Shown here one piece after another: positions 35,180 through 44,933 of a stretch of 64,000 nucleotides of DNA. The stretch is taken from positions 48,394-112,393 of the forward strand of contig JAIYCX010000037.1 in assembly GCA_027487795.1 (NCBI GenBank), written 5' to 3'. Source of the DNA: Pseudomonadota bacterium (GTDB lineage Bacteria; Bdellovibrionota_C; UBA2361; SZUA-149; DAOLCO01). Position numbers and translations under genes: made by a program. The first letter of the stretch is position 1. Every line of letters begins with the position of its first letter. The notes under the pieces were generated by a model. The model was not told the origin of the DNA. It saw only the letters and a program-made list of their open reading frames with translations, and made no database searches.

Positions 35180-35521
35180 CTAATATGCCTTAACATCTGT
35201 TCTTAACTTTGATAGCGCATTTATGCCCCCTGCCAAATTCAGAACATTAGTAAATCCCTCAGAATAAAGCATTTCGGTTACCATCTGACTTCTTCCGCCC
35301 GATCTGCATATTACTACGATCGGTACTTCGTCTGAATCTCTAAGCGAACTGATTAAGCTTAGATTATCTTCTACTTCCATTACAGGTACCAGTGTAGAAT
35401 TTTCGAGCCGAGTTAGCTCATACTCCTCTCTCTCTCTTACATCTAGAAGAACTAAAGGTTCTTTAGCTTCTAATAAGAGATTAAAATCAGAGGAGTTAAT
35501 TTCTACTTTATTCTTATGCAC
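35180..35521 (-). CDS. Single-domain rhodanese
   Basis: A 113-aa sulfurtransferase-like protein. LLDVREREEYE gives the first strand motif and the active loop CRSGGRS has Cys72; GYSEGFTNVLNLAGGINA completes the fold. It lies 29 nt downstream of the IscA/ErpA-like gene in the same direction, hinting at a role in sulfur delivery for Fe-S assembly. Confidence 0.88.
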   Translation of the reverse strand: MHKNKVEINSSDFNLLLEAKEPLVLLDVREREEYELTRLENSTLVPVMEVEDNLSLISSLRDSDEVPIVVICRSGGRSQMVTEMLYSEGFTNVLNLAGGINALSKLRTDVKAY

Positions 35522-35550
35522 TTTATTTAAAAAAACTTAAGGTTTAGAAC

Positions 35551-35892
35551 CTAAGAAAACGAATGACCGCAACCACAAGTTCTAGTAGCATTTGGATTAT
35601 TAAACTTAAATCCAGTGCCATTTAACCCAGACGTATAGTCAATCTCTGCACCCTGAAGATACTGAAGACTGGCCATATCTATATAGACACTTAAACCTTC
35701 GACATTGTAAACACTGTCTCCCGGTCTTGCTGTATTTGAGAAGTCTAATGAATATTGCAATCCTGAGCAGCCCCCACCCTGAACTGCAATCCTAAGACCG
35801 TGATCATCAGAAAGGCCTTCTTCTAAAATAGCTTTTCTTGCCATTTCTATAGCTTTAGAAGAAATTGAAAGAGGAATTTGGTTTTGATCCAT
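35551..35892 (-). CDS. Iron-sulfur cluster carrier, IscA/ErpA/HesB family
   Basis: A 113-aa A-type carrier. The three conserved cysteines are C42 (GGGCSGLQYSLDF), C106 and C108 (TRTCGCGHSF). It would shuttle or receive Fe-S clusters; whether it is IscA, SufA or ErpA cannot be resolved by sequence alone. It faces away from valS and precedes the rhodanese in one unit. Confidence 0.9.
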   Translation of the reverse strand: MDQNQIPLSISSKAIEMARKAILEEGLSDDHGLRIAVQGGGCSGLQYSLDFSNTARPGDSVYNVEGLSVYIDMASLQYLQGAEIDYTSGLNGTGFKFNNPNATRTCGCGHSFS

Positions 35893-35978
35893 ACTATACT
35901 ATTCTAGATACTTATTAACTCTTTGATTTTACCAAAAAATAAGCAACACGGGAAGACCTATCTCAAAGTAAAAAAATT

Positions 35979-38735
35979 ATGAAAAAGCCTCCTTACTCAA
36001 ATCTTGAAGATAAGCATTATAGTCCTATAAACATTGAGGATAATATTTACGAATATTGGCTATCGCAAGCTGCTTTTAAGCCGAATCCTGATTCGGACAA
36101 ACCTAGATTCTCAGTTGTTATCCCACCACCAAATGTTACCGGCCGTTTACACATGGGTCATGCCCTAAATAATTCAGTGCAAGATACACTCTGTAGATAC
36201 AAAAGAATGAAAGGCTTTGATGTTTTATGGGTGCCAGGAACAGATCATGCAGGAATATCAACTCAGTCTGTTGTAAAAAAACATCTAGATGCTGAAGGTA
36301 TAGATTTCTATTCACTAGGACGAGAAGCAGCAGTAAATAAAATTTGGGAATGGAAAAATTCTTATGGTGATCAAATTCTAGGACAACTAAAAAAATTAGG
36401 TTGTTCTTGTTCTTGGGATCATGTGAGATTTACAATGGACGAAGGACTATCCAGTGCTGTTAAAGTTGCGTTTAAAAAGCTCTATGATGATGGATTAATT
36501 TATCGCGGGAAATATATTGTTAACTGGTGCCCCGTAGATAAGACAGCTCTTTCAGATGATGAGGTAACAACAAAAGAAGGAGGCGAGCCCGGATTTATTT
36601 GGCAAATCAAATACAAAATTGAAAATACAAATGAATATTTAACTGTTGCTACTACTAGGCCCGAAACTATCCCAGGGGACACTGCAATAGCTGTAAATCC
36701 AGAAGATCCTAGATATAAAAAACTAATAGGATTAAACGTACACGTACCACTTACAGATAGACTAATACCAATTATCGCTGATGATTACGCAGATAAAGAA
36801 TTTGGAACGGGTTGTTTAAAAGTTACACCTGCTCACGATCCTAATGATTTTCAGATAGGAGTAAGACATAACTTACCGCAAATTAACGTCATGAACGAAG
36901 ATGGTACAATGGGAGACCAAGCACCTGCTCAGTATCACGGCATTGATAGATTTAAATTTAGAGAAATAATTGTAGAAGAATTAAAAAATCTCAATTTACT
37001 CCATAGTGTTGAAGAAAGAATGACACCCGTTGGCAGAGCACAAAGATCAGGAGCTGTAATCGAATACCGTCTTAGTGATCAGTGGTTTGTTCAAATGAAA
37101 CCGCTAGCGAAAAAGGCATTATTAAAGTTAGATCAAGGTGACTTAAATATTTTCCCTGAGAGATGGGATTCTGTATTTAGACATTGGTTAGAAAATACAA
37201 GAGATTGGTGCATATCAAGACAAATTTGGTGGGGCCATCAAATTCCAGCTTGGTATAATAAAACTACTAATGAAATACTTGTTGATATCGACACTCCAGA
37301 AGAAGTTAAAAATAATCCTGATTCTTGGGTTCAAGATGAAGACGTGCTTGATACTTGGTTTAGCTCAGCACTTTGGCCCTACTCCACAATGGGCTGGCCA
37401 GAAGATACAATTGATCTAAGAACTTATTATCCAACTTCTGTTCTCTCTACTGCTAAAGATATTATCTACTTTTGGGTAGCTAGAATGGTCATGACCGGTG
37501 TTAATTTCCTAGATAAGGTTCCTTTTAAAGAAGTATATTTCCATCCTGTAGTATGTGACCATAAGGGTGAGACCATGTCCAAGTCAAAAGGAAATGGTAT
37601 TGATCCACTTCATATTATAGAAGGAGCAGATGTTGTAACTCTTGAACGTCCTATTAGAGATGCTAGACCTCCTCAAATGGAGACTATGTTACAAGAACTG
37701 CATAAAAATTATGCTGAAGGCTTTAGTGCTGTTGGAGCGGATGCTTTAAGAGTCACATTATTATCCCTAAACTCACAATCTCAACAAGTTCAACTTAGTT
37801 TAAAAAAGTTCGACGAAGTTGGTAAAAAATTCACAGATAAACTCTGGAATGCTTCCAGATTTGTATTATCAAAATTAACTAGCGGTGAGACTAAAGAAAT
37901 AAACGAAGAAAATTTATCACTTGAAGATAAATGGATCCTTGGCAGACTTGCAAATACTATTGAAGGAGTTGGCGCTGCTATTGAAAGTTATAAATTCCAT
38001 GAAGGGATCGCTTGTTTTATGAGCTTTTTCTGGGATGACTTTTGTGATTGGTATTTAGAATTAACGAAGTCTAGCTTTAAAGACGCTACTTCTAATGAAG
38101 CTATTCTAAAAAGATCTATTCTCAAAAAAATCTTCTTTGATTCTCTAAAAATACTTCATCCAATAGCTCCTTTTATTACTGAAGAACTCTGGGCACATGC
38201 CGGACATGCTAATCCCTTATGCAAAGAAGCTTATCCTGAGATAAGTTTTAAATTTAATAAAGAAACTGATGAGCAATTTCTAGTAGTAAGAGAAATTGTT
38301 AGAACCTTAAGAAATGTCAGGGCAGATCTTGGAATGTCTGCGCATAAGGCTATTACTGTAGCAATTAAACCCTTGAATGAAGAAGCTAAGAGCTTAATTA
38401 ACCAGTCTATAGAAAGCGTTATTAGAGCTGCGAACCTCATTAGTCTCAGTACAGTAACTGAGCGTCCTAGCTCTTTTATCTCCTCTGTTATGCCAAATTT
38501 TGAGCTTTATTTAGATCTAACTGGCGCAATAGATATAAATGCTGAAATTGAAAGAAATAAAAAGCAAATTCAAAAGTTAGAGAAAGAAGGCTCTTCAATA
38601 AGTGCTAAACTTAATAACGAAAACTTCATCAAAAAAGCCCCTAGTGAAGTTATCGAAGAGACTAAGAATAATCTCTTAGGAATTGAAAGTCAGATTAATA
38701 GAATTAATCAAGTAATCAAAGAGCTAAGCAGCTAA
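35979..38735 (+). CDS. valS: Valyl-tRNA synthetase
   Basis: A 918-aa class I synthetase. PPPNVTGRLHMGHALN carries the HIGH signature as HMGH (58-61). The KMSKS signature occurs as TMSKS (about 532-536). The editing-domain TTRPETIPGDTAIAVNP, WFVQMKPLA and WCISRQIWWGHQIPAW are typical of ValRS. The approx 65-aa C-terminal coiled coil (ALMOST all charged, EIERNKKQIQKLEKEG) is also expected for ValRS. It sits divergent from the IscA/rhodanese pair. Confidence 0.97.
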   Translation: MKKPPYSNLEDKHYSPINIEDNIYEYWLSQAAFKPNPDSDKPRFSVVIPPPNVTGRLHMGHALNNSVQDTLCRYKRMKGFDVLWVPGTDHAGISTQSVVKKHLDAEGIDFYSLGREAAVNKIWEWKNSYGDQILGQLKKLGCSCSWDHVRFTMDEGLSSAVKVAFKKLYDDGLIYRGKYIVNWCPVDKTALSDDEVTTKEGGEPGFIWQIKYKIENTNEYLTVATTRPETIPGDTAIAVNPEDPRYKKLIGLNVHVPLTDRLIPIIADDYADKEFGTGCLKVTPAHDPNDFQIGVRHNLPQINVMNEDGTMGDQAPAQYHGIDRFKFREIIVEELKNLNLLHSVEERMTPVGRAQRSGAVIEYRLSDQWFVQMKPLAKKALLKLDQGDLNIFPERWDSVFRHWLENTRDWCISRQIWWGHQIPAWYNKTTNEILVDIDTPEEVKNNPDSWVQDEDVLDTWFSSALWPYSTMGWPEDTIDLRTYYPTSVLSTAKDIIYFWVARMVMTGVNFLDKVPFKEVYFHPVVCDHKGETMSKSKGNGIDPLHIIEGADVVTLERPIRDARPPQMETMLQELHKNYAEGFSAVGADALRVTLLSLNSQSQQVQLSLKKFDEVGKKFTDKLWNASRFVLSKLTSGETKEINEENLSLEDKWILGRLANTIEGVGAAIESYKFHEGIACFMSFFWDDFCDWYLELTKSSFKDATSNEAILKRSILKKIFFDSLKILHPIAPFITEELWAHAGHANPLCKEAYPEISFKFNKETDEQFLVVREIVRTLRNVRADLGMSAHKAITVAIKPLNEEAKSLINQSIESVIRAANLISLSTVTERPSSFISSVMPNFELYLDLTGAIDINAEIERNKKQIQKLEKEGSSISAKLNNENFIKKAPSEVIEETKNNLLGIESQINRINQVIKELSS

Positions 38736-38760
38736 TTAACTAAGCTGCTTACTCTTTAAT
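38725..38760 (+). terminator. Probable terminator overlapping the valS stop
   Basis: TAAGCAGCT / AGCTGCTTA (38725-38733 and 38743-38751), loop 9 nt, followed by CTCTTTAATTTAT. The U-tract is imperfect. The stem uses the last two codons and stop of valS. Confidence 0.5.
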
Positions 38761-38788
38761 TTATTAGCTCTTTGTTTTCAGAGAGCTA

Positions 38789-39703
38789 CTACTCTGCTGT
38801 ACTAGAGACAGGTCTATTAACTGGAATTTCTACACCTGTAGCAATTGCTAATAATGTTCTTTCCGCAGTTTCTATAGCTAGCTTTTGTGGCATATTAGAC
38901 CCAGTATTTTGCGTCTTTAGGTCTTTTATATTGTCATCAAGCTGAGCTGCTCTGTATGACAATGAAAATACCCAATCAGATTCCCATCTGGCAATTTTTC
39001 CTGATTTTTCAGTTTCAATCAAAGCTGCTTTAATTGCACTTTGGCCAGTTTTACCTTGACTCTTAGCTTCTGCTAATTTTGTCTTAAAGATACTCTCAGC
39101 TTCTTCATCCTTTTGATAAAGCTGGTACATTACTACAGCTTCCTGCATTTTTAATTCAGAAACTGTACCCTTAGAAGTTTCATTAAAATACTTAGTTGTC
39201 CTATCTTTAAAGCTTTCCTTTGTTGCGTTTGCATCAGAAACTAAATCTGGAGAAGTTTCAGACGTCTGAGTTGTAGGTTTTGTTTCAGCGACAGGAGTGT
39301 TAATTGTGCTGGCTGTATTTGTATTTGCAGCAGGCTTTGCAGTTAACTCAACTAACTTATCTACTAACTTAGTTAATGTTGAAATAAAAGATTCAAACAT
39401 AGAAGTAAGCTGTGAGAAGAAGCCTGACATTCCACCCTGAGTTAAGGTCTGACTAGATTCAGGACTAAAATCATCAGTAGACACCATCACGTTGATACTA
39501 GGTCTTTTAACTTTTATATCTTTAGTATCAAAATCATTCATACTAGTAGTCAACTTTTTATTTTCAAGATTACTGAAAGTAGATTCAGCTGTGCTTACAT
39601 TACTTTCCTTAATCTCCTTAGTATCGAACATTTTACTATTAACAGGATAACTACTTGGAACATCTCCAATCTGTCCTGGGGATACTTGTACATTAATATT
39701 CAT
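38789..39703 (-). CDS. Hypothetical protein, 304 aa
   Basis: Not recognised. The first approx 100 aa is Ser/Thr-rich and polar without a signal peptide; a short amphipathic helical run (FFSQLTSMFESFISTLTKLVDKLVELT) sits near 100-125; then a Thr/Pro/Ala-rich linker and a helical C-terminal half. It may be secreted by a non-classical route or act as a scaffold, but nothing proves this. It follows the three Tad-like genes in the same direction with 110-nt spacing. Confidence 0.5.
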   Translation of the reverse strand: MNINVQVSPGQIGDVPSSYPVNSKMFDTKEIKESNVSTAESTFSNLENKKLTTSMNDFDTKDIKVKRPSINVMVSTDDFSPESSQTLTQGGMSGFFSQLTSMFESFISTLTKLVDKLVELTAKPAANTNTASTINTPVAETKPTTQTSETSPDLVSDANATKESFKDRTTKYFNETSKGTVSELKMQEAVVMYQLYQKDEEAESIFKTKLAEAKSQGKTGQSAIKAALIETEKSGKIARWESDWVFSLSYRAAQLDDNIKDLKTQNTGSNMPQKLAIETAERTLLAIATGVEIPVNRPVSSTAE

Positions 39704-39812
39704 TTTTTCTCCTAATAAGATAATACTTAAACTATAAACTCCTTGAGTTATCGCTAAATATTAAAAAAATTTGCAGAAAAATTAATTTAAGAACTATTAA
39801 AATTTAAAATGG

Positions 39813-42437
39813 CTAATTAGAAGGCAAAGAACCCTTTAAGCGTTCCGTCTCTATCATTTCACTTTTTGAACTTTTAATAGCTAAAGTATCTGAACCTAAG
39901 ATTTCTTTAAAAGGAGTAGTTAGAGGTGCGTTAAATGTTACATCAACACTAACTTCCTGACCCACTTGTTGAATATTCACATCAACACAGTTATTGCCGG
40001 AGCTAGAATTACAGAAAGTAGCTCCCGGCATTAATCTTCTAATTTCTCCTAATGCCTTATCCTTAGCCATTATAGTATTAGTAGTTGAAGTATATTCTTG
40101 AATTGGGAGTTGTCCCGAAGCATATACTGGATAACAGCTAGCATAATTACCATTAGTACAATCAGGTGGCATAGTATTAAACTGACCTAAAAGAATAGGA
40201 GTCCCTACTCCACCAGTTCCACATGTGGTAATAAATTCAGAACAAGCTGGCATTGTAGACGCCTCTGCTTTACTCATTAGTTTTACTTGATCTGGAACTT
40301 CTGAATATTCAAAGATATAATTAGGATCCTTTAAATCAATTTCTTCTTTTACTTCAGGTGCGGAAGATCCATAATGTCGTAGTGCCTCATCTAAACTACT
40401 AAATGACGGACCTTGACAACTTGCATCAGGCTTACAGTCTAAATCATAATCATAACCTCCCCCTGTAGACTGCAAGTAAGGTCTTCCCTGAGGTAGACTT
40501 TCTCCTGAGCTGTCTTTTATAAATGGGAATGCTCCAGTAAGTGGTAGCATATAGCTATTCTTCTTTATTAACTGTGTGCTTGCTACTAATTCATCATAGC
40601 CATTAGCATTAGAAAATCCTGCTTCTGAAATTATGCTATTTATAACTTTTTGTTTGATACTAGTAAGTGTTTGATCGTTTTCATTTTTCTTATCAAAGTT
40701 TTTTACTAAATTATTATTACTTAGTTCTTTAGGATTACTTCCACCATAATCTCTTACTGCAGTAGGGTTTATTATCGCAGTACCATAATAATTGGACTTG
40801 CTCCAAGAAGGCTCCCAACTCGCTCCCGAAACACCAGGTCTAAAAACTTCGTCATCAATCTTTGAAATAAATTCATTATCAAATGTAGTGAGATTTTTGT
40901 TAGTTTTATGCTTATTTTTTGAAACAGCTGATTCAGTATTACTAGCATACTCTATTTCTAAACTTTTTTTCTTCTCAGTCCAACCTGCGCAAGATGGTAT
41001 GGCTCCAGCTTGGCCCACAACTGTCCTTTGTCCGCAAATAAAATCTTTATCTTCATTCGTTGGCTTGAGACAAGCAGGTGCTTTTGAAAGTTTTATTTCT
41101 TTAGGTGGGTTAAAATTATCTCTACCTGCTTGATATTTACTTCCATTTGCAGGATTTGCTAATTCAGGCCATTTTTTAACCGCCTCATCCCATGGAAGCC
41201 ATTCGCATACTTTTCTATAAAGATATCTTCTTTTATCAGGAGTTCCTTCTCTTTCTCTTGTCCAGTCTGTATATGTCCATTCTTCTTTAGAAATAAAATT
41301 ACTCTCTGGGCCGCTATTATATAAAAAATTATTATTTTTATTTACTGCTGCAAGAAAATCTCCAGTTGGATTATTTGCATATTTAGGAATTGGAATTTTA
41401 TCATCCGTATTAAAAAACTTTTTTATATCATCAGATGTTTTTATTGAATTCCTAGCTCTTGCAAGATAATCATCACCGTCACATGGAAAACCTTCAATTA
41501 TAAGAAACTGCCTTGGATTTGTTATAATGTGAGGCCTTCCTTTTACTCCTGGAGCTGAGTCTGGAATTCCTTTATTTCTAAACGCTAAATTAGTTTCTTC
41601 AACTGAACTAGGTATTCTATTTTGATCTTCATCTCCAGGTAATGACAAGGTAGGTGCTGTAGGTTCATTATCACAAACAGGATCGCCTCCGAGTAATGTC
41701 CATTTAATTTCACTGTCTATAGGTTTTGGAAATTCAAGTTGACAACTCAATTTAGCAGGCGCTACTGAAATAATTAAATAATCTCCATTTCCAACATCTT
41801 CACATCCAGGGGCCTTAGTTAATTCTTGAATTCCGATGCCATTACACCATCTTTCATCACTGTATGTTTCTTCAACTACATTTTCCATACCAGAAGGAAG
41901 TTCTACAGCTTCCTTTAATCTACAATCTTTTAAAATTCTTTGACCGTTGTTATTTTGATATTTATAAACTCTTCTTGTAATATCTGCTTTTAAAGTGGTA
42001 AAACTATTCATCAAACCAACTAACCTAACCGGCTTAACACTTGCTTCACTATAACCCACTATAGGATTAGCAGTTTGTACTTCGTAAGTATTATAATTTG
42101 CACCATAGTCTGAAGTAGATACTCTACCGTCATATTTATAAGTTTGCATAGCAACACTAGTTGGACCATTTGATGGTTGATAACCAAACCATGTTGGAGT
42201 AGTACCAGTATTTGGTGCTGATGTTGTAGTTTGTTTGCATTCAGGATCTGAAGGGCTTAAGCATCTAACAGCTCGCCTTACTGCTTGATCTGCGGCAGAG
42301 CGAGCGGCAGTGTACTGAGCAAGATTATAAAAAGTTAATAAAAAAACTGCGCCACCAAAAGTTGAAAATAAGAGCGCAAGTGTGCCAGCTCCTGCTTCTG
42401 ATCTAATAGTTCTATATTTAAATCTTTTTTTATCCAT
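39813..42437 (-). CDS. Large TadE/TadG-like pseudopilin-type envelope protein
   Basis: An 874-aa protein beginning with a TadE/G-type N-terminus: basic MDKKRFKYRTIR then EAGAGTLALLFSTFGGAVFLLTFYNLAQYTAARSAADQAVRRAVRC. The rest is extracytoplasmic, rich in Asn/Pro/Ser with many cysteines, and looks like a giant minor pilin domain. Its neighbours (42457 and 43218 genes) carry shorter versions of the same N-terminal helix. Export and processing by a Tad-type system is likely, but no Tad motor genes (tadA/B/C, rcpA) are in the window. Confidence 0.6.
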   Translation of the reverse strand: MDKKRFKYRTIRSEAGAGTLALLFSTFGGAVFLLTFYNLAQYTAARSAADQAVRRAVRCLSPSDPECKQTTTSAPNTGTTPTWFGYQPSNGPTSVAMQTYKYDGRVSTSDYGANYNTYEVQTANPIVGYSEASVKPVRLVGLMNSFTTLKADITRRVYKYQNNNGQRILKDCRLKEAVELPSGMENVVEETYSDERWCNGIGIQELTKAPGCEDVGNGDYLIISVAPAKLSCQLEFPKPIDSEIKWTLLGGDPVCDNEPTAPTLSLPGDEDQNRIPSSVEETNLAFRNKGIPDSAPGVKGRPHIITNPRQFLIIEGFPCDGDDYLARARNSIKTSDDIKKFFNTDDKIPIPKYANNPTGDFLAAVNKNNNFLYNSGPESNFISKEEWTYTDWTREREGTPDKRRYLYRKVCEWLPWDEAVKKWPELANPANGSKYQAGRDNFNPPKEIKLSKAPACLKPTNEDKDFICGQRTVVGQAGAIPSCAGWTEKKKSLEIEYASNTESAVSKNKHKTNKNLTTFDNEFISKIDDEVFRPGVSGASWEPSWSKSNYYGTAIINPTAVRDYGGSNPKELSNNNLVKNFDKKNENDQTLTSIKQKVINSIISEAGFSNANGYDELVASTQLIKKNSYMLPLTGAFPFIKDSSGESLPQGRPYLQSTGGGYDYDLDCKPDASCQGPSFSSLDEALRHYGSSAPEVKEEIDLKDPNYIFEYSEVPDQVKLMSKAEASTMPACSEFITTCGTGGVGTPILLGQFNTMPPDCTNGNYASCYPVYASGQLPIQEYTSTTNTIMAKDKALGEIRRLMPGATFCNSSSGNNCVDVNIQQVGQEVSVDVTFNAPLTTPFKEILGSDTLAIKSSKSEMIETERLKGSLPSN

Positions 42438-42456
42438 AAGGTAAATAAATACTGCC

Positions 42457-43209
42457 CTAATTCCTTATTAATTCAAACTCTTTTACCTGAAATCCAAGCT
42501 CACTACCTAATACCAGGTCTAACCAGCCAGGATTAATTGACATCGCTATTGCCTCAACCGAAATTAGAAACGCAACACTCTTTTTAAGGTATGTTTTATT
42601 TGGGGCAGAAACTAATGTATTTGTCGAAGTTAAGTAAGTTGGAGCGATAATGCCAGCATGTTGTTGTCCACCATTCGCACTAAACTTATTTGTTAAATAT
42701 TGTTGATCATTGATAAAAGTTACTTTTGCGGGAGCATTAATTGTGGTTGATGATAGGTTAGATGTTTTAGTATCTGTTAAAGTATAACCTGTGACTGTTC
42801 CTAAAGTTTCATCAATATCTAATTCCACCGTAGATACATGAACCGAAACTTTATCATGAGGATTAGAACTTAAAAAATTAGTTCTTCTAGAAATAATACT
42901 ACGAGCTATTCTGTCTGCCATATTAGTAGCTGTAATTCCAATTAGCTGATGATCAAGAATAATACTATCTCCAGCAGCTTTATATAAACTATGTCCAGAC
43001 GTTACTAGCTGGCTATGCATCCCCTCTCTAACAGCATCATTGACCATTGCTTGATCTAATTTTGATAAACCAATGTCCGTTCCAACAAATAAAATTAAAA
43101 GCGCTAAGGGAATAAACACCATCATTTCAAACATGCCATTGCCATATTCATTAACTGCCAAAAACTTGATACAGTTCTGATTCTTTTGTTTATTCTGGCT
43201 TAGCTGCAT
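42457..43209 (-). CDS. TadE-like pseudopilin
   Basis: A 250-aa protein with the hydrophobic N-terminal segment YGNGMFEMMVFIPLALLILFVGTDIGLSKLDQAMVNDAVREGM, the pattern of TadE-like minor pilins (hydrophobic helix then charged residues). The remaining periplasmic part has no recognised domain. Intergenic gaps to both flanking genes are under 20 nt, so it is coexpressed with them. Confidence 0.68.
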   Translation of the reverse strand: MQLSQNKQKNQNCIKFLAVNEYGNGMFEMMVFIPLALLILFVGTDIGLSKLDQAMVNDAVREGMHSQLVTSGHSLYKAAGDSIILDHQLIGITATNMADRIARSIISRRTNFLSSNPHDKVSVHVSTVELDIDETLGTVTGYTLTDTKTSNLSSTTINAPAKVTFINDQQYLTNKFSANGGQQHAGIIAPTYLTSTNTLVSAPNKTYLKKSVAFLISVEAIAMSINPGWLDLVLGSELGFQVKEFELIRN

Positions 43210-43217
43210 AACTTTTC

Positions 43218-44783
43218 TTATGAAGATAAAATAATTCTTTTTTCATTAGTCAATATTAAAGTTATTTGAGAACTAATATTTGTTTCATTAACAAGTGATA
43301 CTGTTATGTCGTTTTGATCAGTAGGGTAGCTTAATAATGCCTGAGCTAAGTCTTGCTTTACGGCAGCAGAGATATCACTCGCATTATAGGCTAATATATA
43401 TAGCTTTCCTGCCCCGCTTGCTCTTAAAACTCTGATCGCTTCTATCATTAAAGGGTTTGAAAAAGCTGGCAAAGACTCTGTAATTACTACAATAATTTTT
43501 TTAGTATCTTTTGCTAGACCTCCCCTTTTTTGCAAACTAGCATTAGCTGAAAGCTTATCAGCCTCAATAAGTTCAGTAGCTGCAACTTGAATACTTCTAG
43601 CGACATTCCCAGCGAGTGCTTCGTGTGAATTTCTTCTAACTGCGTGAAAATATACAGCTTCTCTTAAGCCGATTGCAGAACCTAGCACTGTGCTAAAAAA
43701 GCAATTCTCTAGTTTCGATACGTAGGGATTAGGATAATGCCCCCTAGAGTCTATAAAAATATCATCTTTGATTATATCAGGACAACTACTAGAGGAAGTA
43801 CTCCAAGAACTAGCATTACTCCTTAATTTATACCTTGCATTATTAGTTTCCTCACTTCCAAAGTACACACAGGCCTCATCACAAGCGGCGTTATCTGGCT
43901 CAAAATAAGAAGACCACTGAACGCGCGCATTCGTGTCATCGATAAAAGAAAAAGACCTTAATTTATTATACCCGATACCTCCCAAACTTTGAGGAATATC
44001 CCCAGGGGTCATAATTACTGATAGACGATTTTCAGATGAAGCACTCACTGTATCAATTAATTTTAATGCTGCGTCCTTAAGAGGAGAATATACAGTATTA
44101 TAACAAAGCTGAGTGGCAAAACGTTTGTATTTATCAACAGTAAATTGTGAAGTAGTCCACCAATTAGGCCAACTATTTGGATAAGATGGAGCTGGTCGAA
44201 TATTAATAGAAGGCGGATTTATAAAATTAAAATACTCAGCAGATGGCCAGTCTAGTGGATTACCCCAAAGATTAGGTGCAGAGGGTCTGAGATTTATACT
44301 ATCTGAAAGAACTAAATAAACATCCAAAGGAAGCACTCTCGCAACTGCAGTTTCTGCAACAGGGAACGCGGCTTCTTGTCCTGTAAAAGCTTTAAACAAA
44401 GCATCTAGTCCTGATTCATACCTACCGATAACTTCGACTTGAACTTTGCTTGAAGTAAAATATGTTCTTGAACTAGAGTTATTAATTTGAAGTGAACTAT
44501 TATTTGCAGAACTTGAAGAATTAAAATTCTGACTCTTTGATGCCAGAACATTAGTAACATCTTGCTTATAAGGTAGATACTGCGCAGACTCTAATGCAAG
44601 AATATCTGCACCTCGCTGAGCTTCTTCTCTTAATCCCTGCCAAGCACTGATATCAATGACAACAATAAGTAGAACTAATGTAATTGGAATAACAAAGAGA
44701 GCATAAAAAGCGGCATTACCCTTTTCAGTATTCTTCTGACCAGTTCTTATTTGGTCTTTTATGAAAAAAGCTCTTTTAGTCAC
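43218..44783 (-). CDS. TadG-like protein with degenerate vWA domain
   Basis: A 521-aa protein with a Tad-type N-terminus (EKGNAAFYALFVIPITLVLLIVVIDISAWQGLREEAQRGAD) followed by a vWA-like domain: strand DVYLVLSDSINL, a later KIIVVITESLPAFSN and LYILAYN. The metal-binding DxSxS motif is not intact. Classic TadG proteins have this layout. It is the first of three co-oriented pilin-like genes. Confidence 0.66.
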   Translation of the reverse strand: MTKRAFFIKDQIRTGQKNTEKGNAAFYALFVIPITLVLLIVVIDISAWQGLREEAQRGADILALESAQYLPYKQDVTNVLASKSQNFNSSSSANNSSLQINNSSSRTYFTSSKVQVEVIGRYESGLDALFKAFTGQEAAFPVAETAVARVLPLDVYLVLSDSINLRPSAPNLWGNPLDWPSAEYFNFINPPSINIRPAPSYPNSWPNWWTTSQFTVDKYKRFATQLCYNTVYSPLKDAALKLIDTVSASSENRLSVIMTPGDIPQSLGGIGYNKLRSFSFIDDTNARVQWSSYFEPDNAACDEACVYFGSEETNNARYKLRSNASSWSTSSSSCPDIIKDDIFIDSRGHYPNPYVSKLENCFFSTVLGSAIGLREAVYFHAVRRNSHEALAGNVARSIQVAATELIEADKLSANASLQKRGGLAKDTKKIIVVITESLPAFSNPLMIEAIRVLRASGAGKLYILAYNASDISAAVKQDLAQALLSYPTDQNDITVSLVNETNISSQITLILTNEKRIILSS

Positions 44784-44873
44784 TGTAATATTAAAATCTT
44801 ATTATTTATTGCTATAACGTATCTGTTATCGCAGAAAAATTAAAAAGATTTCAACTAAAGAGCAAAATTACCC

Positions 44874-44898
44874 AAGTCCTTACTATAATTAAGGACTT
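44874..44898. terminator. Hairpin between nuoI and the Tad-like gene run
   Basis: AAGTCCTTA / TAAGGACTT (44874-44882, 44890-44898), loop CTATAAT. Followed on + by AT-rich TTAATGTTTTT; on - strand the U-run is poor. It could separate nuoI transcription from the pilin genes. Confidence 0.4.
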
Positions 44899-44933
44899 AT
44901 TAATGTTTTTCTCAAATTTTAAAGGAAATTAGA

